Shown in pieces: positions 5,241 to 11,350 of a stretch of DNA of 11,350 nucleotides. The position numbers were made by a program, and so were the translations under genes. Numbering within the stretch: the first letter of the stretch is position 1; each line of letters opens with the position of its first letter. Source of the DNA: Methyloglobulus sp. (GTDB lineage Bacteria > Pseudomonadota > Gammaproteobacteria > Methylococcales > Methylomonadaceae); NCBI GenBank assembly GCA_013140405.1, contig JABFSV010000122.1, positions 1 through 11,350 on the forward strand, read 5' to 3'. The notes beneath the pieces were generated by a model. It was not told the DNA's origin. It did not search any database and saw only the letters and a program-made list of their open reading frames with translations.

Positions 5241-7067
5241 ATGTTGTTAACCAGAGGTAACAGGCCACGGAAACAGGCGGATGATTTTTCAGGCAGAAGG
5301 AAGTTTTTACTCATCTTTATCATGAGTTGCATGACAGTGCTTGTCGGTCGTGCCGTGCATTTACAAGTTTTCAAAAAAGATTTTTTGCAGGAGCATAGCC
5401 GCTATGTCGATACGGTATCTATTTCATCATATCGGGGCATAATCGAAGACAGGAATGGCGAGGCATTGGCGATCAGTTCTCCTGCGCCTTCCATAACGAT
5501 CAACCCTAAGGAGTTTGTCAAAGACGACGAGAGTGTGATTGCGCTTATGGAGAAGAAATTCAAGTCGGAACATGGCGCTGAAAAGTTGTCTGAAAGCCAA
5601 ATACAGGAAGTTAAAAGTGCATACAGGCAAGAGAAGCAAATAAAGATTAACGAATTAGAAAAGTTGCTGGATTTACCTAGAGGTAGAGTAAACGCTGTTC
5701 TCGATGAAAAAAAAGGTAAAGGATTTGCTTACTTGGCAAAAAAAGTCAGTCCTGGTTTGGCAGAGCAAGTAAAAGATTTAAAGTTTGCGGGTGTGGATAT
5801 TCTCCGCGAATTTAAGCGTTTTTACCCTTCAGGTGAGGTGGCAGCCCATCTCCTGGGTTTCACTGATGCAGCAGATGTTGGTCAGGTTGGGCTGGAAAAA
5901 AGCTACGAAGCAATGTTGAAAGGCGCGGATGGCAAAAAACGGGTTATCAAAGATGGTTTACATCAGGTAATCGCTGATGTTGAAAGTGTGGCATCACCGA
6001 TTCCAGGGAAGAATCTGGAATTGAGTATTGACCAGCGCATTCAATACTTGGCTTACCGAGAATTGCAAAATGCGGTGAGAGTTAATAAGGCCAAAGCGGG
6101 CGCATTGGTCGTATTGGACTCAAAGACCGGCGAAATACTCGCAGCAGTCAATCAACCGTCTTTTAATCCGAATTCAAAAGCCGACCTCAAGGAGATCCTG
6201 TACAGGAATCGGGCATTTACTGAGGTTTTTGAGCCTGGGTCAACCGTTAAGCCGTTTGTGGTTGCTGCCGCTTTAGAAGGGGGGTATATCCGCCCAAGCG
6301 ATAGGTTTGTCACAGATGGTGTATTTCCTGTTGGAAGCAACATTGTCAGGGATACCCATAATTATGGGATATTGGATGTCGAAGGCGTAATTAAAAAGTC
6401 CAGCAACATCGGTGTCGCCAAAATGGCCTTGAAAATGCCGGTCGATTATTTTTGTGGCACCTACAAAAAACTGGGATTCGGCGACTCACCCGCTACCGGC
6501 TTTCCAGGCGAGGCTAGCGGTCGTATGTCGGTTGCCAAAAGGATGCGGGATTTTGATCGGGCAATCTTGGCCTATGGTTATGGTTTGAATATGTCGGCAA
6601 TCCAGTTGGCCAGGTCATACACAGCATTGGCTGATGATGGCATCCTGCACTCGGTCAGTTTATTGAAGCGGGATGAAGATATTGACGCACAACGGGTGTT
6701 TTCCCAAAAAACAGCCAAGACTGTCAGGACGATGATGGAAACCGTGATAAGCAAAGAAGGTACTGCTTACGAAGCCAGGGTTGACGGCTATCGGGTGGCG
6801 GGTAAAACAGGAACGGCAAAAAAAGCTGGGGCGCATGGCTATTCGGCAAATAGTTATTTTGCGGTATTTGCAGGTTTGGCTCCCGCCAGTAATCCAAGAT
6901 TGGTCGTTGTGGTGATGATAGACGAGCCGTCGGCTGGACAATATTACGGTGGCTTGGTTGCAGCGCCAGCATTTTCAAAAGTGATGGGTGGAGCATTAAG
7001 GTTGCTAGGTGTAACGCCAGACCAAGAAAATACCATGCCTATCTTATTGGCTAGGAAAACACCGTAA
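5241..7067 (+). CDS. ftsI: Peptidoglycan D,D-transpeptidase FtsI (PBP3)
   Basis: FtsI is the septum-specific class B penicillin-binding protein that cross-links peptide stems, acting with the glycosyltransferase FtsW. The sequence has a short cytoplasmic tail, a membrane anchor (about residues 21-41) and the pedestal domain starting at YRGIIEDRNGEALAIS (64-79). The transpeptidase domain contains all three active-site motifs: STVK with nucleophile S334 and K337, SSN at 387-389, and KTGT at 522-525. Stretches such as EFKRFYPSGEVAAHLLGF and EPGSTVKPF match the family strongly. At 608 residues it is longer than E. coli FtsI (588). The excess comes from a charged insertion at about 93-137 in the pedestal, while the tail after the transpeptidase domain is short. 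It abuts ftsL, and murE follows after nine bases. Confidence 0.97.
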   Translation: MLLTRGNRPRKQADDFSGRRKFLLIFIMSCMTVLVGRAVHLQVFKKDFLQEHSRYVDTVSISSYRGIIEDRNGEALAISSPAPSITINPKEFVKDDESVIALMEKKFKSEHGAEKLSESQIQEVKSAYRQEKQIKINELEKLLDLPRGRVNAVLDEKKGKGFAYLAKKVSPGLAEQVKDLKFAGVDILREFKRFYPSGEVAAHLLGFTDAADVGQVGLEKSYEAMLKGADGKKRVIKDGLHQVIADVESVASPIPGKNLELSIDQRIQYLAYRELQNAVRVNKAKAGALVVLDSKTGEILAAVNQPSFNPNSKADLKEILYRNRAFTEVFEPGSTVKPFVVAAALEGGYIRPSDRFVTDGVFPVGSNIVRDTHNYGILDVEGVIKKSSNIGVAKMALKMPVDYFCGTYKKLGFGDSPATGFPGEASGRMSVAKRMRDFDRAILAYGYGLNMSAIQLARSYTALADDGILHSVSLLKRDEDIDAQRVFSQKTAKTVRTMMETVISKEGTAYEARVDGYRVAGKTGTAKKAGAHGYSANSYFAVFAGLAPASNPRLVVVVMIDEPSAGQYYGGLVAAPAFSKVMGGALRLLGVTPDQENTMPILLARKTP

Positions 7068-7076
7068 GCGATTTGT

Positions 7077-8573
7077 ATGAGGCTTATAGACTTACTTAAT
7101 GGCTTGGTTGAGGTTTCTGAACAGTTTTCGCAACTGATTGCTGAATTAGATATTAGCGGATTGGCTTTGGATAGCCGAGTTGTTGAGGTGGGTGAATTGT
7201 TTATTGCGTTGTCCGGTGCGAAGCAACATGGCTTAAGTCATGCTGAAAGGGCAATTGACAAAGGTGCGTATGCAGTGCTGTTTGATCCTTCGGGAGAAGG
7301 TAGGGTGCTTGCGGAAACAATGACAGATATTCCTGCTATCCCTGTGGAAAACCTTAGCCTTGTTTTAGGGGAATTGGCGGCACGATTTTATGGTAAGCCA
7401 TCCCATAATTTGGATGTAATTGGCATAACAGGGACAAATGGCAAGACATCTTGTAGCCAATTTTTAGGCCAGTTACTTGAAGATTGCGGCATTATCGGCA
7501 CGCTGGGATGGGGCGATTGGGGGCGGCTTAACAAGACGGCCAATACGACTCCAGATGCCTTAACAGTACAAAAGACATTAGCTGAATTCGTCAAAGAAAA
7601 GAAGAAAACCGTAGCAATGGAAGTGTCGTCTCACGGTTTAGATCAGGGCCGAGTAAACGGGGTGCGGTTTAAAGGAGCGGTGTTCACCAATATCAGCCGC
7701 GATCACCTGGATTATCACAGGTCAATGGAAAATTACCTGGCGGCAAAGTTGAAATTACTGTCTGTGCCGGGGCTTAAGTTTGTGGTCGTCAACCTGGATG
7801 ATGGCAGTTGCGACGAGATTATTGCGGCTGTCCCTGAAGCGGTAATGGTATGGGGAGTCAGTGCAAAAGGAAAAAGCGTGAATTCGGGGCAGTCCATTGT
7901 TGCTGAGGAAATAAGGCATACGCTGGATGGAATCGAATTTGATGTGCGTTGTGATGGAAATATCCAACGGATTAAAGCACCGCTTTATGGCGACTTTAAT
8001 GCTGAAAACCTGTTATGTGTGTTGGCAGTAATGCTGGCAATGGGCCATACACTAGCTGAGGCAGCAAATAAGGTGAAGTCGATCAAGCCGATAACAGGCC
8101 GTATGGAGCGTTGCGGAACGAAAGCAAATGGGTTAAGTGTATTCGTTGATTATGCCCATACGCCGGATGCGCTGTACAGGGTATTAGCAAGTTTGCGTAA
8201 GCATAGCCATCAGGCATTATGGGTGGTGTTTGGTTGCGGTGGTAACCGTGATGCCGGTAAACGTCCACAAATGGGGAGCATCGCAGAGCAATGGGCGGAT
8301 CGCATTATTGTTACCGATGACAACCCACGCTTTGAAGACAACGTACAGATAGCTAAAGAAGTCATGACAGGTTGCAGTTCAGATAAAGTGCTATTGATCC
8401 AGGATAGGAAACAGGCAATACAACATGCCATCGCTAATGCGGCAGAAAATGACTGCATCGTGATCGCAGGTAAAGGACATGAAACTTACCAAGAAATCAA
8501 CGGCATCCAATATCCGTTCAATGACAAACAAATTGCTGAAGAAGCATTACACCTTAGGTTAGCAATGCAATGA
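7077..8573 (+). CDS. murE: UDP-MurNAc-L-Ala-D-Glu:meso-diaminopimelate ligase MurE
   Basis: MurE adds the third stem-peptide residue to UDP-MurNAc-dipeptide in the cytoplasm, using ATP. The sequence shows the Mur-ligase P-loop GTNGKTS (residues 119-125) and the substrate-binding block TANTTPDALTVQ (154-165). Next come MEVSSHGLDQGRV (181-193), ISRDHLDYH (206-214) and the carbamylated lysine K224 in LAAKLKL, at the same number as in E. coli. DDNPR is at 414-418; its DNPR is the recognised signature for meso-diaminopimelate rather than lysine. The end has GKGHETYQ (465-472). At 498 residues it matches E. coli (495). The ATG at 7077 lies nine bases after ftsI, and the last four bases overlap murF as ATGA, suggesting coupled translation. 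Confidence 0.97.
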   Translation: MRLIDLLNGLVEVSEQFSQLIAELDISGLALDSRVVEVGELFIALSGAKQHGLSHAERAIDKGAYAVLFDPSGEGRVLAETMTDIPAIPVENLSLVLGELAARFYGKPSHNLDVIGITGTNGKTSCSQFLGQLLEDCGIIGTLGWGDWGRLNKTANTTPDALTVQKTLAEFVKEKKKTVAMEVSSHGLDQGRVNGVRFKGAVFTNISRDHLDYHRSMENYLAAKLKLLSVPGLKFVVVNLDDGSCDEIIAAVPEAVMVWGVSAKGKSVNSGQSIVAEEIRHTLDGIEFDVRCDGNIQRIKAPLYGDFNAENLLCVLAVMLAMGHTLAEAANKVKSIKPITGRMERCGTKANGLSVFVDYAHTPDALYRVLASLRKHSHQALWVVFGCGGNRDAGKRPQMGSIAEQWADRIIVTDDNPRFEDNVQIAKEVMTGCSSDKVLLIQDRKQAIQHAIANAAENDCIVIAGKGHETYQEINGIQYPFNDKQIAEEALHLRLAMQ

Positions 8574-9931
8574 AGATGATGCTTAGCGAGATTGCCAAAA
8601 TAATAAACGGTACTCATGTTGGGGTTGATGTAGAGATTGCATCGGCCAGCATAGATACCCGCGCCATTCAAGATGGCGAGCTATATGTGGCAATCAAGGG
8701 GCATCAGTTTGATGGCAATGAATTTGTGGATAAAGCGGAACAAGCCGGTGCGATAGCCGCTATCTTGAATGAAGGTTTTACCACAGCCTTGCCACATATT
8801 TTGGTTGCCGACACGCGTTTGGCATTGGCGCAGTTGGCAGGTGCATGGCGGGACAAAGCCTCAGCAAAAGTGGTGGGTATTACCGGTAGTAATGGTAAGA
8901 CCACCGTCAAGGAAATGACCGCAGCGATTTTGGGCGTAGATGGCCCTGCGCTATTTACCAAAGGGAATCTAAATAACGATATTGGTGTGCCGTTAACACT
9001 GCTGAGGCTGAACGAAGAACATCGTTATGCCGTGATAGAAATGGGTGCAAACCATCTGGGAGAAATTGCTTACACAAGTGCAATTGCCAAGTCTGATGTA
9101 GTGATCCTTAATAATGCTGGAGCTGCACATATTGAAGGCTTTGGTAGCCTGGATGGGGTTGCTAAAGCAAAAGGGGAAATCATCGAAACCCTCAAGTCAG
9201 ATGGCGTTGCGGTACTCAATAAAGACGATAAATATTTCGATTATTGGACATCGATAGCGGGTAACAGAAAGGTCTTGTCATTCGGATTGAGTGAAGATGC
9301 AGATATTTCTGCCCGCAACATCAAAACAGAAATCATTGACGATGAGTTCGTCACAACCTTTAGTTTAGTGACTTCCCTGACGATGATGAAAGTGCATCTG
9401 AAGTTAGCTGGATCGCACAATGTGTTGAACGCACTAGCTGCGACAGCCGTAGGCTTAGCTTTAGGGCTTAATCTGGAACAGATTAAAACAGGGCTTGAGC
9501 AAGTAAAGCCAGTAACGGGAAGAATGCAGCCGTTGGTTGGTCGCTTGGGGAATATAGTGATTGATGACACCTATAACGCTAATGCAGCTTCCTTAAAAGC
9601 AGGGCTTGATGTGCTGGTCAAATGCAAAGGTGAACACTGGGTCGTGTTGGGGGCATTTGGTGAGTTGGGTCAGGACAGTCCAAAAATACATGCAGAAATT
9701 GGCGAATTAATAAGCTCCAAGGGTGTTGTGCGCCTGCTGGCTATTGGCTCCGATGCCAGAAATACCGTAAGGATTTTTGGTAAAGGGGCCACTTTTTTTG
9801 ATAGCCAGGAAGAATTGATCGACGCATTAAAAACCGAACTTACAGGCGATGAGGCTATTTTGATCAAAGGCTCAAGAACACAGCGCATGGAAAATGTTGC
9901 TGCAGCTCTAGTGGAAAATTTCAGGACATAA
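8570..9931 (+). CDS. murF: UDP-MurNAc-tripeptide:D-Ala-D-Ala ligase MurF
   Basis: MurF completes the cytoplasmic UDP-MurNAc-pentapeptide by adding D-Ala-D-Ala with ATP. Visible family features are DTRAIQDGELYVAIKG (residues 29-44), the P-loop GSNGKTTVKEMTAAIL (106-121), GNLNNDIGVPLTLLRL, the stretch AVIEMGANHLGEIAYT, AHIEGFGSLDGVAKAKGEI, the central PVTGRMQPL and DDTYNANAASLKAGL. The C-terminus holds KGSRTQRME. Its 453 residues match E. coli MurF (452). I chose the ATG at 8570 because AGG lies six bases upstream and it overlaps the murE stop as ATGA. The ATGs two and three codons later are alternatives that hardly change the protein. mraY starts three bases after its stop. Confidence 0.97.
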   Translation: MKMMLSEIAKIINGTHVGVDVEIASASIDTRAIQDGELYVAIKGHQFDGNEFVDKAEQAGAIAAILNEGFTTALPHILVADTRLALAQLAGAWRDKASAKVVGITGSNGKTTVKEMTAAILGVDGPALFTKGNLNNDIGVPLTLLRLNEEHRYAVIEMGANHLGEIAYTSAIAKSDVVILNNAGAAHIEGFGSLDGVAKAKGEIIETLKSDGVAVLNKDDKYFDYWTSIAGNRKVLSFGLSEDADISARNIKTEIIDDEFVTTFSLVTSLTMMKVHLKLAGSHNVLNALAATAVGLALGLNLEQIKTGLEQVKPVTGRMQPLVGRLGNIVIDDTYNANAASLKAGLDVLVKCKGEHWVVLGAFGELGQDSPKIHAEIGELISSKGVVRLLAIGSDARNTVRIFGKGATFFDSQEELIDALKTELTGDEAILIKGSRTQRMENVAAALVENFRT

Positions 9932-9934
9932 GTC

Positions 9935-11017
9935 ATGCTACTCTATTTCGCAGACTATTTGATGACATTCGAAGGTGGGTTCAGGGTATTTCATTACCTG
10001 ACGTTCCGAGCCATATTGGGAGCGCTAACCTCTTTGATAATATCCTTCATCATAGGCCCAGTGATGATACGGAAATTAAGCCGGAAAAAAATCGGCCAAA
10101 GCATCCGCGAATTAGGCCCACAATCGCACTACGAAAAGGCAGGTACGCCAACTATGGGTGGTACGCTGATATTGGTTGCAATCGCTTTTAGCACCTTATT
10201 GTGGGCAGATCTTGGTAACCGCTATATATGGGTCATTTTACTGGTGACTCTAGGCTATGGTGTCATCGGATTTATTGATGATTACCGCAAGGTGGTCAAG
10301 AGGAACAGCGACGGCTTATCGGCAAAAGCCAAATATTTTTGGCAGTCAGTTATCGGATTTATGGCGGCTGTGTTCCTTTATCAAACGGCTGTTGTGCCGG
10401 CAGAAACGCAATTTTTCGTACCGTTCTTTAAAGATGTCATGCTCGACATGGGCTGGATGTACATCGTCCTCAGTTATTTTGTCATTGTAGGTACCAGCAA
10501 TGCCGTCAATTTGACAGATGGACTAGATGGCTTAGCCATTATGCCAACGGTTATGGTGGCAGCAGGTTTGGGTATTTTTGCGTACTTGTCTGGACACGTA
10601 GGTTTTTCAGAATATTTATCCATTCCTTATTTGCCCAATGCGGGTGAATTGATTGTTTTTTGTGCGGCATTGGTTGGAGCCGGACTCGGATTTTTATGGT
10701 TCAACACGTATCCCGCGATGGTATTTATGGGTGATGTCGGCGCGTTGGCCTTGGGTGGTGCATTAGGTGTTTTAGCCATATTGGTCAGGCAAGAAGTTGT
10801 ATTGGTCATTATGGGTGGGGTATTTGTCATGGAGACCTTGTCCGTCATAATTCAGGTGGCTTCATACAAAATGACGGGGAAGCGGGTATTCCGCATGGCA
10901 CCCATCCACCATCATTTTGAGCTAAAAGGCTGGCCTGAACCGCGTGTAATTGTGCGATTCTGGATTATTACGTTTATTTTGGTGCTTGTTGGTTTGGCGA
11001 CCTTAAAATTAAGATGA
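9935..11017 (+). CDS. mraY: Phospho-MurNAc-pentapeptide translocase MraY
   Basis: MraY transfers phospho-MurNAc-pentapeptide from UDP to undecaprenyl phosphate on the inner face of the cytoplasmic membrane, making lipid I. The protein has about ten hydrophobic membrane segments and is exactly 360 residues, as in E. coli. The magnesium and catalytic residues are present: D115-D116 in GFIDDYRKV, the [13 protein letters not shown] block (189-201) and D267 in [12 protein letters not shown]. The histidine cluster [16 protein letters not shown] is at 322-337 (H325-H327). TPTMGG (71-76), [12 protein letters not shown] and [14 protein letters not shown] are also typical. AGGA sits about ten bases ahead of the ATG. 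Its stop overlaps the murD start by four bases (ATGA). Confidence 0.98.
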   Translation: MLLYFADYLMTFEGGFRVFHYLTFRAILGALTSLIISFIIGPVMIRKLSRKKIGQSIRELGPQSHYEKAGTPTMGGTLILVAIAFSTLLWADLGNRYIWVILLVTLGYGVIGFIDDYRKVVKRNSDGLSAKAKYFWQSVIGFMAAVFLYQTAVVPAETQFFVPFFKDVMLDMGWMYIVLSYFVIVGTSNAVNLTDGLDGLAIMPTVMVAAGLGIFAYLSGHVGFSEYLSIPYLPNAGELIVFCAALVGAGLGFLWFNTYPAMVFMGDVGALALGGALGVLAILVRQEVVLVIMGGVFVMETLSVIIQVASYKMTGKRVFRMAPIHHHFELKGWPEPRVIVRFWIITFILVLVGLATLKLR

Positions 11018-11350
11018 AACTGGATCAATACACTATTAAAGCACGGTTGAAAGCCATGTTAGGCCTGGATTCCTTGACATCAAAAATAGTGGTCGTAGGG
11101 CTGGGTGTTACGGGTGTTTCTGTAGCGCGTTATTTGGCAGCGTTAGGGTTTGATTTTGTTATTGCCGATAGTCGGGAGCAGCCTGCTGGTATAGCACAAC
11201 TAAGGGAAGAATTAGGAAGCATCGCTGTCCTTAGTGGCGCATTTGACGAGACATTATTCAGTAATGCAACCCACCTTATAGTGAGTCCAGGGATTCCATT
11301 AACTGAAAAAGCCATAGCCGAAGCCGTCAAGAACGGTACTGAAGTCATTG
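11014..11350 (+). CDS. murD: UDP-MurNAc-L-Ala:D-Glu ligase MurD, N-terminal part (cut by window edge)
   Basis: MurD adds D-glutamate as the second residue of the stem peptide. The gene runs off the right edge after 112 codons, so only the N-terminal UDP-substrate-binding domain is visible. It has a Rossmann-like start [18 protein letters not shown] (residues 24-41), then [12 protein letters not shown] (49-60) and [11 protein letters not shown] (86-96), which align well with E. coli MurD. The ATP-binding GSNGKST motif lies beyond the window. The ATG at 11014 overlaps the mraY stop as ATGA, giving about 17 residues more than E. coli MurD ahead of the Rossmann strand. An in-frame ATG at 11056 is an alternative start closer to the family norm. 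The overlap and gene order favour the first start. Confidence 0.93.
   Translation, partial: MKLDQYTIKARLKAMLGLDSLTSKIVVVGLGVTGVSVARYLAALGFDFVIADSREQPAGIAQLREELGSIAVLSGAFDETLFSNATHLIVSPGIPLTEKAIAEAVKNGTEVI

Noticed and set aside
6660..6996. Two overlapping minus-strand frames of about 90 codons within ftsI
   Set aside because: They are shadows of the FtsI transpeptidase coding sequence, with no motif or translation signal of their own.
1..11350. CRISPR array, insertion sequence, tRNA/rRNA gene, phage or defence genes
   Set aside because: I found no regularly spaced long repeats, no terminal inverted repeats flanking a transposase, no tRNA cloverleaf and no defence-type proteins. Apart from short gaps the window is filled by recognised housekeeping genes.

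Overview
The window is a chromosomal housekeeping region of a Gram-negative bacterium, most likely a gammaproteobacterium. The proteins match the E. coli and Pseudomonas families closely in motif and length: MraY is 360 residues, Cca 413, MurE 498 with its carbamylated lysine at K224. The MurE meso-diaminopimelate signature DNPR points to Gram-negative type peptidoglycan. Base composition is moderate, by eye somewhat under half G+C, with AT-rich intergenic stretches. A methanotroph-like (Methylococcales) or related lineage is a guess from overall feel only and is not proven here.

Left part (1-3085): the 5' end of argS runs leftwards off the window. A short gap of about 260 bases follows, holding a possible frameshifted remnant of a small membrane-protein gene. 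Next comes a TauE/SafE-family membrane exporter on the minus strand. It is divergent from cca (multifunctional CCA-adding enzyme), which is followed 15 bases later by yajQ; these two probably form a small operon.

Middle (3086-3532): a non-coding stretch of about 450 bases. Its first half has short repeated CTGGAA/TTTCCAG motifs and hairpins. Its second half is AT-rich and ends in a candidate extended -10 promoter. Directly downstream of that promoter lie four GTGG boxes at offsets of 0, 10, 31 and 41, which fit an operator for the MraZ repressor.

Right part (3533-11350): the first eight genes of the classic division and cell wall (dcw) cluster in canonical order: mraZ, rsmH, ftsL, ftsI, murE, murF, mraY and the 5' part of murD. 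From rsmH onwards the genes abut, overlap by four bases (ATGA) or are separated by 3-9 bases, so they are almost surely one transcript. MraZ would set its level. RsmH tunes the ribosome. FtsL and FtsI build the septum. MurE, MurF, MraY and MurD make UDP-MurNAc-pentapeptide and lipid I.

No undescribed multi-gene system is visible. The points worth a second look are the MraZ operator arrangement, a charged insertion in FtsI, the broken small ORF next to argS, and the repeated motifs downstream of yajQ.
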